DNA of 64,000 nucleotides from the NCBI GenBank assembly GCA_938036825.1, contig CALHWD010000006.1:62001-126000 (forward strand). The letters are read 5' to 3'. The DNA is from an uncultured Candidatus Saccharibacteria bacterium (lineage in GTDB: Bacteria; Patescibacteriota; Saccharimonadia; Saccharimonadales; Saccharimonadaceae). Shown here one piece after another: positions 23,988 through 32,758 of the stretch (position 1 is the stretch's first letter; the number at the start of each line of letters is the position of its first letter). The position numbers were made by a program, and so were the translations under genes. Under the pieces are notes generated by a model that made no database searches, was not told where the DNA came from, and was given only the letters and a program-made list of their open reading frames with translations.

Positions 23988-24752
23988 AACGACGACTGGG
24001 TAGTGGTCCGACGCTCGGTCTGATAGTGGTGTTTTGACAACATTGTATGAGGTTAATGCAGGCTGCAGATCCTTCGAGACAAAGATATAGTCAAGCCGGC
24101 TGGTTGGGTGATCGGGGTGTGGCGGCAGTGATGTTGGAGCCGTCGGGGTTGCGTGTTGTTGTAAAGCAGCTGCTGTATCGACAAGGCCCGCCTGTGCCAT
24201 AAAACGAGTGACATCATGAACAATTGTGCCATCACGAGTAAATTTGCGCGTCAGGTTTGCATCAAAAGAATCTACCATATCAGGCGGATATGTATCATAA
24301 AATGAGAGTGAATTACAGTCACCCATAACGACAGTATGAGTACTATTCTCACCAATATGGTTAATAAGCCGGTGCACCTCTTGTAGTCGGTCAGCTTCGC
24401 ATCGTGGTGAAAGATGAAGGCTACCAATAGAGAAAATGTGGTTGTTTATTTGAACGCGGCTTACTAAGAGCGATCGGCTACATGGGTAGAGCAATGTCGC
24501 ATCCAGGATAGGATACCTGGATAGCAACGCTGTATGATACCACGACCCATCACCGCAGAGTGCAAGGTGAGTATAGGGCATAGCGGTTTGTTCTGCGACG
24601 TATGCAAGGCGCTTCCTTGTATTGTCCTCGAAGCCATTTGCTTCGTTAAGCGTCAAGATATCCGGCTTTACTTCGTTGATAACTGCAATAACGTCATCGA
24701 TCGTTGTCTCGGCACCATTGTAGATATTATATGTCATGAATGTTAATTTCAT
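23973..24752 (-). CDS. Endonuclease/exonuclease/phosphatase (EEP) family protein
   Basis: 259 residues from ATG 24752, preceded by AAGGAG. EEP motifs in order: 'MTYNIYNG' (Asn), 'DILTLNEANGF' (catalytic metal-binding Glu), 'IGSLHLSP', 'VVMGDCNSLSF' (Asp-Asn pair), 'SRLDYIFVS' and 'SDHYPVVVEL' (Asp-His). The family includes DNase I-like nucleases, phosphoinositide phosphatases and sphingomyelinases. No signal peptide is seen, so a cytoplasmic substrate is likely; which one is unknown. Confidence 0.9.
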   Translation of the reverse strand: MKLTFMTYNIYNGAETTIDDVIAVINEVKPDILTLNEANGFEDNTRKRLAYVAEQTAMPYTHLALCGDGSWYHTALLSRYPILDATLLYPCSRSLLVSRVQINNHIFSIGSLHLSPRCEADRLQEVHRLINHIGENSTHTVVMGDCNSLSFYDTYPPDMVDSFDANLTRKFTRDGTIVHDVTRFMAQAGLVDTAAALQQHATPTAPTSLPPHPDHPTSRLDYIFVSKDLQPALTSYNVVKTPLSDRASDHYPVVVELTL

Positions 24753-24787
24753 ATGAAGAGAACTCCTTCCATTACTGATTAATTTAA

Positions 24788-26989
24788 TCAATGATTTACA
24801 GCTTGGTATAACCGCTCAGCCTGCATCATTACCACGCGAGCGGTCGAAGGGTGGATATTCATAAAGATACGCCATGGGTTATGAGTTGAAGTTGCATTAG
24901 CTCGTGGGAGAGCGAGTGGCTGCAAGCCGTACTTGCCTGTCAGTGCAGCAATCCACGCCAGTGGTGTTTTACCATAAAGCCCTTCTTCGCTCGCAGAGCC
25001 GTCCATGCGCCATGCAGCGTAGGTTTGAGTAATCGTGGTGGTATCGTCTGGGTGAAGGGGGTAGCGCTGGGCGCTGCTGCGAGTAAGTATCTCATTGGCA
25101 TATGGCGGGGTATCAACACCAGGTGCAACGATAGCAGTAAAGACATTGAGTGGTGTGCCGTCTGCCTCTGCCGCGGCGTTGATCATATGTAGAGCAGTGA
25201 GTACAGCATAATCTTGATCTGGTGATGAGGTTGTGGGGTCGATGGCAGTATTGGCACGGTAGAGTACATCACCACCAGTGTCGATGCCACAAATCGCATC
25301 AGCTCCCGTCTCGCGGATAAGGAGCTGGAGGTCGTGAGCAATCTGCTCCGGCTTGATTGAATTAAGTAGATAAACTGGTGCGATTGTTTCATCCTTGGCA
25401 ATAATATCCTCAAGGAAGCGCCAGTCACCAACTTTAGTTGTTTCCTTCGTAATCTCTGCGAGTGCGTCACCAATCTGCCGGCCAGTATGAGCAAGCTGCT
25501 TGTTGTTATCGGCGGCGAAGTTGCGCACCGACACAATGGCTGTAGGCTGCACGGCATAGTGCTGCTGATGAAGCTTGCTTAGCATAGCAGCCTGGATACC
25601 GTCTGAGCCACCACCCATCCCAAGGTAGATGATCCGCTTGCCATGTAGCTGCTCAGAGTCAAACGCTGGGAGTGAATCAATAGCAAGCTCGGGCGTGTCC
25701 TGATATGTTGGCACAAGCATCTCACCGCTGTGGTGGAAGCGCAGCTCAGCTTGGCGTGGATCAAGTGTGCCTTGGTTGGCAGCTTGGGCGATGGTGCTGA
25801 GGTCTGCCGTGACGATACCTGTCTCGCCGGCTTTGCGCGCTGCTTTGTCGGCAATGTGCGCCTCTTGCAAGACATGAGCAAAGTAAGTGAGCGCCGTGCC
25901 GAGGCTATGATGTGTTTCAAGTCCCTTTAGCAAGGCTGGGCCGTAGTAAGGCAGCGTTGCGCGCTGATGAATACCATCATTGCTAAGCTCTTGAGTGAGG
26001 ATAGCTTGCACAGGGCCAGGCAGCGTATCTAGCGCATTGGTCAGTTGCTGATACTCTTCTGGCAAATCGTAGCGTAGCATACACGCAAGGCGCACAGTGT
26101 GAGTATGTGCTTGGTTGTCGATGAGCTGCTCAATAGCATCGTTATCGAGGCCAAAGCGCTGTGCTCGCCGAGCAAGGTAGTGAGCGTAGCGTGCGTCGTC
26201 GGTTGAGAGGGTGCTGTCGATTAAGACGTCGCAGGCTGCTGCCATTTGGTTGTACAGAGGAGAAGTGAGGAGTAGAGAGCTCTCGGCATTAACATGACCC
26301 AGTGCGCCAGCAATATCAAACAGCGTATGCATGATATAGAGCGAGCGCACCGGTTCAGCACTGTCCGCAAAGCCTGCCAGCGCTGCCGCTGGTGCTTCGG
26401 CTTGGATAAACTGGCCAAGATTGAGTTCTGTGTTGATGACATCACGTATGATCGTTTGATCTGCTTCGCCCAATTGGCTGAATGTCGGTAATAACTCTGT
26501 GCGCTTTGCAGCGTAATCTGACCTGAGCAAACGGCGCAACACTTCGTCATGATCGACCGAATCAGCGGCATCCTCTCCCATCACAGCACTCGCAAGCGTT
26601 TGGTTCTTGCCTAAATCATGAATAAGCATAATATAGCGCATCACATTAGCACTATGCTCACCAGGCAAGCTGCTTGCAACCCACTGATGAAATTCTTCAA
26701 ATTCTTCGCGCGTGAGGCGATTGGTGTCGTTCTGGGCAGCGGTCAGTTTGTGATAATTTTCATCGCCGCCATAATATAGGTAGTCCATAACGTTGAGTGA
26801 GCAGACAGTTCGTTGATATTCTGCGCGCTGATTGGCTGCTTCGTCTGCTCCTTGTGACTCTGGCGAGGCTTTGATATGTTCGCCGATCAGCAGCTTCGCC
26901 TCAGGAAGCTGCAGGACGTCAAGCCGCTGCTCCAGATCGAGTGGACTTGAAGAGAGAGAGGTGTTAGTAGGAAGAAATGGTTGTTGCAT
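24788..26989 (-). CDS. HD-domain plus DUF1152-like fusion protein, function unknown
   Basis: 733 residues from ATG 26989. The N-terminal half is helical and contains 'LIHDLGKN' at about 122-129, the HD motif of metal-dependent phosphohydrolases, with further His/Asp residues ('SVDHDEVL') nearby. The C-terminal half contains 'IIYLGMGGGSDGIQAA' (about 450-465) and 'AICGIDTGGDVLYR' (about 563-576), the two glycine-rich signatures of DUF1152, a putative nucleotide- or sugar-binding family. A 13-codon upstream extension was rejected because the -10 box lies there. No signal or membrane segment; a nucleotide-processing role is plausible. Confidence 0.75.
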   Translation of the reverse strand: MQQPFLPTNTSLSSSPLDLEQRLDVLQLPEAKLLIGEHIKASPESQGADEAANQRAEYQRTVCSLNVMDYLYYGGDENYHKLTAAQNDTNRLTREEFEEFHQWVASSLPGEHSANVMRYIMLIHDLGKNQTLASAVMGEDAADSVDHDEVLRRLLRSDYAAKRTELLPTFSQLGEADQTIIRDVINTELNLGQFIQAEAPAAALAGFADSAEPVRSLYIMHTLFDIAGALGHVNAESSLLLTSPLYNQMAAACDVLIDSTLSTDDARYAHYLARRAQRFGLDNDAIEQLIDNQAHTHTVRLACMLRYDLPEEYQQLTNALDTLPGPVQAILTQELSNDGIHQRATLPYYGPALLKGLETHHSLGTALTYFAHVLQEAHIADKAARKAGETGIVTADLSTIAQAANQGTLDPRQAELRFHHSGEMLVPTYQDTPELAIDSLPAFDSEQLHGKRIIYLGMGGGSDGIQAAMLSKLHQQHYAVQPTAIVSVRNFAADNNKQLAHTGRQIGDALAEITKETTKVGDWRFLEDIIAKDETIAPVYLLNSIKPEQIAHDLQLLIRETGADAICGIDTGGDVLYRANTAIDPTTSSPDQDYAVLTALHMINAAAEADGTPLNVFTAIVAPGVDTPPYANEILTRSSAQRYPLHPDDTTTITQTYAAWRMDGSASEEGLYGKTPLAWIAALTGKYGLQPLALPRANATSTHNPWRIFMNIHPSTARVVMMQAERLYQAVNH

Positions 26990-26995
26990 AGCATT

Positions 26996-27001
26996 AGTGT
27001 A
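26996..27001 (-). promoter_or_regulatory. -10 box of HD-DUF1152 gene, six bases before ATG
   Basis: TACACT on the minus strand ends exactly six bases before ATG 26989; leaderless arrangement. Confidence 0.6.
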
Positions 27002-27046
27002 GAGGATTACACAGCGGAATGGTAGCATGAGCGGTTTATAAAGACA

Positions 27047-28504
27047 TTACTGCTTATATTGAGAATATGACTCGCCAGCGCTGAGCGGATGGCCAAATAG
27101 GTTCTTGACCGTGACAAATCTATACCCTTGCTTTTGTAATGCATCGAGGATGCACGGCACGGCATCGACACTGGTTTTGTGGATGTCGTGCATGAGAATA
27201 ATCGCACCAGGTGCGGCATTGGCAACGGCACGGCTGCAGACAATTGCTGCATCGTGGTCGGCCCAATCACGTGTATCAATTGACCACATAATGGCTGGCA
27301 TAGTAAGCTGCTGGAGCTGCGCACGCACCTTGTCATTAATGCCACCATATGGTGGACGGACCATTGTTGGTGTCACGCCAGTAGCTGCAGCAACGGCACT
27401 GTTTGTACTCTCAATCTCTTGGCGGATGACAGCTTCGTCGCGCTTAGGAAGGAGTGGATGATTCCACGTGTGGTTGCCTACTTGGTGTTTGCGTTGAACT
27501 GCTTGCTGGAGCGCGATACTATATGGTGCAACATTTCGCCCCACCACAAAGAAGGTTGCCTTAGCATGATAGCGATCAAGATGCTCGAGTAGTGTTTGCG
27601 TGTATAACCCAGGCCCATCGTCGAAGGTGAGTGCAATACAGCGATAACGCACGCAGTCGGTTGTTGATGATAATGCTGACGGTGGAATATCAAAAAGCTT
27701 CTTGGTGGTTGGGTTTTGGACAAAATGGCTGAGCTGCTTGATTGGCAATTTCAGGCTGATGGTTCCATCTACGCCAATACCAAGCGAGCGTTTATCAAAG
27801 AGAAAGCCAATTGTTTTTCGGTCGTGTACTAAAAAGTTCGTGATAGATTCTGGAGTAATGACTCCCGCTACTTTTACTGGCTCTGCATGCGGGTAGCGCT
27901 GCTGCACCTGTTTACGTAGAGCAATAACAATCTCATTTATCCCTGCGATTGATGTATCAACGAGGGCAGACGATGTAATTGGCTGGCCGCTCATTTTATC
28001 GAATGTCCAGTAGTGAACCGTGTTGGTTGGCAGAGCATGAGGTACAGTAGTACGGATAAACACAGCGAGAGAAATCGTCGTGTCATCTTGGTGAATAATG
28101 CGATAGGTAATGGTGTTGCTTCGAGCTGCTATAGTAGCTGAAGCTGTTTGTTGAGATGGAATAGTATTGTCGATGATTGTGGCAACTGTTTTGTCTATGT
28201 TGGCAATACCTGTTTGTGGATAGGTGACGATTGTTTGGTGTGATACCGATTGATGCTTGATGATGCGTGAGCGAACAGCACCACGAGAGGATGATAGTGT
28301 GTAAGTGTGCGTTGTTGATGGTGGTATATGTGTGATGTGTGATGATTTTTGTGATTGTTGGCCATACCAAAGTGAGCAGATTAGTAGACTAGTAATAATA
28401 AGGCAGAGCCATGTATAAAAAAAGCCGCAAAGTTTTATAGGTGTTGTATTACTTTCAACACCTGAATAAACCTGAGCATCTGTCTCTTCCACCTTATAGA
28501 ACAT
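27047..28504 (-). CDS. PdaC-like polysaccharide deacetylase (membrane-anchored, NodB domain)
   Basis: 485 residues. One transmembrane helix (about 25-47) is followed by a low-complexity linker, a DUF4163/DUF3298-like region (about 95-270, 'TVHYWTFDKMSGQPIT') and a C-terminal NodB domain. The NodB motifs are complete: 'TFDDGP', 'GNHTWNHP' (HxxxH), 'RPPYGG', 'DTRDW' and 'ILMHD'. This order matches Bacillus PdaC, which deacetylates MurNAc or GlcNAc in cell-wall glycans. It probably modifies the symbiont's own peptidoglycan or surface sugar, possibly to resist lysozyme. Confidence 0.9.
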   Translation of the reverse strand: MFYKVEETDAQVYSGVESNTTPIKLCGFFYTWLCLIITSLLICSLWYGQQSQKSSHITHIPPSTTHTYTLSSSRGAVRSRIIKHQSVSHQTIVTYPQTGIANIDKTVATIIDNTIPSQQTASATIAARSNTITYRIIHQDDTTISLAVFIRTTVPHALPTNTVHYWTFDKMSGQPITSSALVDTSIAGINEIVIALRKQVQQRYPHAEPVKVAGVITPESITNFLVHDRKTIGFLFDKRSLGIGVDGTISLKLPIKQLSHFVQNPTTKKLFDIPPSALSSTTDCVRYRCIALTFDDGPGLYTQTLLEHLDRYHAKATFFVVGRNVAPYSIALQQAVQRKHQVGNHTWNHPLLPKRDEAVIRQEIESTNSAVAAATGVTPTMVRPPYGGINDKVRAQLQQLTMPAIMWSIDTRDWADHDAAIVCSRAVANAAPGAIILMHDIHKTSVDAVPCILDALQKQGYRFVTVKNLFGHPLSAGESYSQYKQ

Positions 28505-28510
28505 AGCTAT

Positions 28511-28516
28511 ATTGTA
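28511..28516 (-). promoter_or_regulatory. -10 box of PdaC-like gene, six bases before ATG
   Basis: TACAAT on the minus strand ends exactly six bases before ATG 28504; leaderless arrangement. Confidence 0.6.
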
Positions 28517-28597
28517 GCGCGAACCGAGGTAAGAACAAAATGGGATAAGCGGAGTCTGATACGAAAGACATTATAAAATAGAGTATGTACACTTCAT

Positions 28598-28638
28598 GTT
28601 CATTGCGAAATACCCCAATGGGGTATTTCGCAATGAAC
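28598..28638. repeat. Perfect 41-nt palindrome (20-bp arms, single-base centre)
   Basis: The arms read GTTCATTGCGAAATACCCCA and its exact complement around one A. It lies in the 299-bp divergent region between the deacetylase and the RNA-repair gene. Neither side has a T-run, and it is too perfect and long for an average terminator. It is a candidate operator, cruciform or small element end. Confidence 0.9.
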
Positions 28639-28720
28639 TATTAATAAATATCATTCATAAAATAAGATAAAAATGCTACATACCCCTAATGAGGTAGGAG
28701 CCTTTTCTAACAGATGATGA

Positions 28721-28726
28721 TATAAT
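28721..28726 (+). promoter_or_regulatory. -10 box, leadered promoter of RNA-repair gene
   Basis: TATAAT lies 77 bases before ATG 28804, which has a strong Shine-Dalgarno AAAGGAG. The leader is about 70 nt. Confidence 0.5.
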
Positions 28727-28803
28727 ATAAAAACAAGAGTAAATTACTTGAGTTAGATATAGTTAAGCGAAATCTTGAAACAACGCTACAGAAAGGAGAA
28801 AAT

Positions 28804-30984
28804 ATGCGACATCTTTTTATTACACGTGGAATTCCTGGATCTGGTAAAAGCACCTTTTTGCAATCTGCTGGACTTGGCCCATATACACTATCTCCTGATA
28901 CTCTGCGCCTAGCGTATAGCAGCCCAGTGATGAATGATACAGGACGCATCGTTATGCCATATCAGGATGATCGACGGGTGTGGCAGCAGCTTCACGAGTT
29001 GCTTGATATGCGTATGGCTCGTGGTGAGCTCATTGTGGTTGATGCAACACATACAACGAGCTCGTACTTTCAGCAGTATGCACAGCTTGCACAAAAGTAT
29101 CGCTATAAGCTGTACGTTATAGATTTTGCAGATGTACCGCTTGCGGTCTGTCTAGAGCGCAACGGTCAGCGTGCACCACATAAGATAGTCGATGATGTAG
29201 TTCTCGAGAAAATGCACGCTCGTCTCTCCACATGTGCTATACCAAAACAATACACAGTCATACAGCCAGCGGCAGTAAAAGAGCTTATCGCATCGTACCA
29301 GAAACCGATTAATTTGAGCCAGTATGAGCATATTCATCATATTGGTGATATCCAAGGATGCTATACGCCACTGCGTGAATATTTTGAACAGCATCCCTAT
29401 ACCGAGCACGATTATTATATCTTTACAGGAGATCTACTTGATCGTGGCACAGAGAATGCAGAAGTGTTGCAGTATGTGTGTGATAATTTTGTCGACAAGC
29501 CAAATGTGACGTTTATTGAGGGCAACCACGATGGCTATATTTGGCAGTGGCTTACTCACCAGCCGATAAGAGCACGAGAGTTTAATGGTCGAACTCGAGC
29601 ACAGCTAGAGCGTGCCAATATAGACAAGCGTGCCGTCAGTCGCTTGATGAACTCCATGCAAGATTGCCTCTACTACACATGGCATGATAAGCGGGTATTT
29701 GTGAGTCATGCGGGCGTGAGTAATCTACCAGAGAATCCTCTGCTGCTAGCCAGCCAGCAGTATATTCGTGGTGTGGGGCGCTATGATCAAGTTGGTGCTA
29801 TTGACGATGCTTTTGTTGCTCACACCTCTGATAATGTCTATCAAGTGCATGGTCATCGCAACGCTCAGAATTATCCAGCGCAGTATAATCAGCGGTGCTT
29901 TAACCTCGAGGGCAAAGTGGAGTTTGGTGGCACACTACGGGTTGCGCAGCTTGCCGAGAAGGGCTGGTCGGTCGTTGAGATAAGCAACCAATCGGCTGAA
30001 GGCCTCCTCCACCCAGAAAATGCACCGCTCATCCATAGTCTACGCACCAATAAACTGATTAGCGAGCGGTCACTGCCGGGCAATATTAGCTCATTCCACT
30101 TTAAACCAAAGGTGTTTTATGATAAAAAATGGACGGCGCAAACAGTGCGAGCCCGTGGACTATTTATGAATACACTCACAAACGAGATTGTGATTCGCGC
30201 CTATGATAAATTCTTTAATATTGGTGAGCGACGAGAAACTGAATTTGCTGCGCTCAAAGATCAACTTGTTTTTCCGGTGCGTACCTGGGTGAAGGAGAAT
30301 GGCTATCTTGGCTTGGTAGGCTATGATGCGACACTAGGTGACCTCGTTTTTGCGTCGAAAACAACAACGGAGAGTGATTTTGCCGGATGGTTTCGTCGCT
30401 TATTTTTGCAGCGCTATGGTAAGCATATCGATGCGATCCGTCAGTATCTTGCCGAGCACAATGTCTGTTTGGTCTGCGAGGTGATACTCCCGACAGAGGA
30501 TCCACACATTATTGAGTATGCACAAGACCGGATTGTTTTGCTCGATATAGTGCATCGCCAGGCGAAATTTGTCGCAGTTGACCAAGTTGAGCGTGAGCGA
30601 TTTGCGGCTATGTTTGGCATGGAAACCAAGCGGCTTGCGGCGACGCTCCAGACGTGGGAGGAGTTTGCGACGTGGTATGAGCAGGTGCAGGGGCTTGACT
30701 ACTTGTATGACGGTGTACCGATCGAGGGTTTTGTCATAGAGGATGCTCAGCATTGGCAGGTCAAAGCCAAGCTCGATTATTATTCATTTTGGAAGCGGAT
30801 GCGTGGTGTGCTTGATGGACTTAAGGCGGGGCGTAGTCCAAAGCGTGCCGCTGCCTACTCATACCCTGAGTACGCAGCGCGCGTCATTGCCTATATGCAG
30901 GGTATCCCTATTGACGCATTGGCCCAGATGTCTATTATCGATGTTCGCCGCCGCTGGCAGCGAGAGCAAGAAAAAGCCGTATAG
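28804..30984 (+). CDS. Kinase-phosphoesterase-RNA ligase fusion (Pnkp-like RNA repair protein)
   Basis: 726 residues, three domains. 1-165: P-loop 5'-polynucleotide kinase with 'RGIPGSGKST' (9-17) and 'VVDATHTTSSYF'. About 172-395: calcineurin-like phosphoesterase with 'GDIQGCY' (181-187), 'GDLLDRG' (209-215), 'GNHDG' (240-244), 'SHAG' (301-304) and 'VHGHRN'. About 430-726: nucleotidyltransferase RNA ligase with the nucleotidyl-lysine motif 'KENG' (Lys497), preceded by 'YDKFFNIGE' as in T4 Rnl1-like ligases, and later 'EGFVIED' (motif IV, 641-647) and 'QVKAKL' (motif V). Together these can heal and seal broken RNA ends. Domain order matches bacterial Pnkp, but the ligase part looks Rnl1-like and no Hen1 methyltransferase is adjacent. 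Substrate (for example cleaved tRNA) is inference. Confidence 0.88.
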   Translation: MRHLFITRGIPGSGKSTFLQSAGLGPYTLSPDTLRLAYSSPVMNDTGRIVMPYQDDRRVWQQLHELLDMRMARGELIVVDATHTTSSYFQQYAQLAQKYRYKLYVIDFADVPLAVCLERNGQRAPHKIVDDVVLEKMHARLSTCAIPKQYTVIQPAAVKELIASYQKPINLSQYEHIHHIGDIQGCYTPLREYFEQHPYTEHDYYIFTGDLLDRGTENAEVLQYVCDNFVDKPNVTFIEGNHDGYIWQWLTHQPIRAREFNGRTRAQLERANIDKRAVSRLMNSMQDCLYYTWHDKRVFVSHAGVSNLPENPLLLASQQYIRGVGRYDQVGAIDDAFVAHTSDNVYQVHGHRNAQNYPAQYNQRCFNLEGKVEFGGTLRVAQLAEKGWSVVEISNQSAEGLLHPENAPLIHSLRTNKLISERSLPGNISSFHFKPKVFYDKKWTAQTVRARGLFMNTLTNEIVIRAYDKFFNIGERRETEFAALKDQLVFPVRTWVKENGYLGLVGYDATLGDLVFASKTTTESDFAGWFRRLFLQRYGKHIDAIRQYLAEHNVCLVCEVILPTEDPHIIEYAQDRIVLLDIVHRQAKFVAVDQVERERFAAMFGMETKRLAATLQTWEEFATWYEQVQGLDYLYDGVPIEGFVIEDAQHWQVKAKLDYYSFWKRMRGVLDGLKAGRSPKRAAAYSYPEYAARVIAYMQGIPIDALAQMSIIDVRRRWQREQEKAV

Positions 30985-31011
30985 CCGTATTACCAACCTT
31001 ACCCTTCGCAG

Positions 31012-31017
31012 TATAAT
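31012..31017 (+). promoter_or_regulatory. -10 box of permease gene, six bases before ATG
   Basis: TATAAT ends exactly six bases before ATG 31024; leaderless arrangement. Confidence 0.65.
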
Positions 31018-31023
31018 AGAAGC

Positions 31024-32016
31024 ATGAAAATGACTCGTTGGTTAATGAAGCGGTGGCACCGCGGAGCGGTAGTGGCTGGGGTACTTGTTGGGCTAGTTGC
31101 ACTTCGCCTTATATCGGCACAAACAGGGCAGTGGTCGCTACCTGATCGATTACAAGACTGGATAACGCTGAGTTTGAGCGTGATGATCGAGGCACTGCCA
31201 TTCGTCATGCTGGGGATCTGCATTGCAATTATAGTGCAGGTGTGGCTGCCGGCCGAGCGCTTACTTACCTATCTGCCGCAGCAGCCACTATTGCGTCGAG
31301 CGTGTTTGTCGCTCCTTGGTATTGCGCTGCCAGTCTGTGAGTGTGGCAATGTCCCCTTAGCTCGCGGCCTGTTAGCAAAAGGGCTCACGCCTAGTGAGTC
31401 TCTCGTGTTTTTGCTTGCTGCACCAATCCTCAACCCAGTGACAATCATCACGACGCAGCAAGCATTCGCTGGCGATATGACCATTCTCTGGGCGCGAGTG
31501 TTTGGTGGCTTCGCTATTGCTAATCTCGTTGGCTGGGTCTATGCGCATCGTCCGACGGAGGAGTTATTGACCAATACGTTTGTTGCTTCGTGCCAGGCAG
31601 ATCATGTGCAGCAGAGTAAGCGAGTAGCAAGCCTTGCAATATTTCGACGTGAGGTGCAGGCGATGCTGCCAGCCTTGGTCGCTGGCGCAGGGTTAGCAGG
31701 TCTTGTGCAAGTGCTGGTGTCGCGCGAGGTATTGGTGTCGCTGGGAAGTCAGCCAGTATGGTCGGTGATTGCAATGGTGGCACTGGCGTTTATCGTTTCA
31801 ATTTGCTCTAATGTTGATGCGTTCTTCGCCTTGGCATTTCGCCAGACCTTTATGACCGGGGCGCTTGTAAGTTTCTTGACCTTTGGTCCAATGATCGATA
31901 TCAAGATGCTAAGCTTGCTGCGCACGACGTATCGGCCGAGTGTGCTGTTTCAAGTGAGTGCACTCGTTGGACTGGCATCGATAGCATTGGGATTGGCGGT
32001 GAATTATGCGTTTTAG
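31024..32016 (+). CDS. YraQ/UPF0718 (DUF318) family permease
   Basis: 330 residues with about eight transmembrane helices. The hallmark 'GIALPVCECGNVPLARGL' holds the PVCECG cysteine motif, and 'LLAAPILNPVTI' plus the second-half 'SICSNVDAFFALAF' and 'FLTFGPMIDIKM' are conserved in this family. ArsP-type members export organoarsenicals, while others work with a YcgQ partner; here the partner follows with an 11-bp overlap. Substrate unknown, perhaps a metal or metalloid. Confidence 0.88.
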   Translation: MKMTRWLMKRWHRGAVVAGVLVGLVALRLISAQTGQWSLPDRLQDWITLSLSVMIEALPFVMLGICIAIIVQVWLPAERLLTYLPQQPLLRRACLSLLGIALPVCECGNVPLARGLLAKGLTPSESLVFLLAAPILNPVTIITTQQAFAGDMTILWARVFGGFAIANLVGWVYAHRPTEELLTNTFVASCQADHVQQSKRVASLAIFRREVQAMLPALVAGAGLAGLVQVLVSREVLVSLGSQPVWSVIAMVALAFIVSICSNVDAFFALAFRQTFMTGALVSFLTFGPMIDIKMLSLLRTTYRPSVLFQVSALVGLASIALGLAVNYAF

Positions 32017-32758
32017 GCTATTCTTGTCCCGAGTTGCACAGCAACAAGGTATAATACTCCTTTTTGTCATTGCCGTGGCGACGCTGTGGCTAGCTGCGAC
32101 TGGTCGTTTGACGCTCTATATTCATCAGCGGTATATCGTCTTTACGACTAGTATGGCAGTGGTTGCTCTTGTGATGGCGAGTGCGAGTGTTATTACGCAA
32201 TCACGTGCCTACCAGCAGACACACTTCATTTGGTGGCGTCGCGTTGCTGCGTGTGTGATGGTATGTATGGTCGCAGGTATGGCGCTATTTGTCCCACCGA
32301 CAGCACTAACGACAACAACTGCCACGCAGCGTGGTATCAACAAAGGGGCGGTAACTCGGCTATCTACAGAAAAGCTATCGCAAGCATCTATCTTTGCTCA
32401 GCGAGATTATTCGCACCTCACGATCAAAGAATGGGCAGGGTTACTCGCGCAAACGCATGACAGCGCATTTTATCGTGGCAAGACAGTCAACTTGACAGGG
32501 TTCGTTACGCCAGATACAGCGGATGCGCAGATTTTTTATGTATCGCGATTTGTCGTGACGTGTTGTGCGGTTGATGCGCAGGCGGTTGGCGTACCAGTCT
32601 ATGCACCTGGGTGGCGTGAGCGCTACCAGCCCAATAGTTGGGTAACAGTGACAGGCGATTTTGCCGCGCATCCACAGCAACGTCCTCAGCAGCCGATTGT
32701 CATCATGCCGCGTTCGGTTACGTCAACCACCCAGCCAAAGGAGCCCTATGAATACTAA
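32006..32758 (+). CDS. TIGR03943/DUF1980-type (YcgQ-like) permease partner
   Basis: 250 residues with two N-terminal hydrophobic segments and a third near 80-95, then a soluble domain with 'YRGKTVNLTGFVTPD' and the diagnostic 'YVSRFVVTCCAVDAQ' double-cysteine motif, and 'VTVTGDF'. Its start lies within the last 11 bases of the permease gene, and the pair recurs together in many bacteria. The cysteines could bind a metal released to or taken from the permease. Confidence 0.85.
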   Translation: MRFRLFLSRVAQQQGIILLFVIAVATLWLAATGRLTLYIHQRYIVFTTSMAVVALVMASASVITQSRAYQQTHFIWWRRVAACVMVCMVAGMALFVPPTALTTTTATQRGINKGAVTRLSTEKLSQASIFAQRDYSHLTIKEWAGLLAQTHDSAFYRGKTVNLTGFVTPDTADAQIFYVSRFVVTCCAVDAQAVGVPVYAPGWRERYQPNSWVTVTGDFAAHPQQRPQQPIVIMPRSVTSTTQPKEPYEY

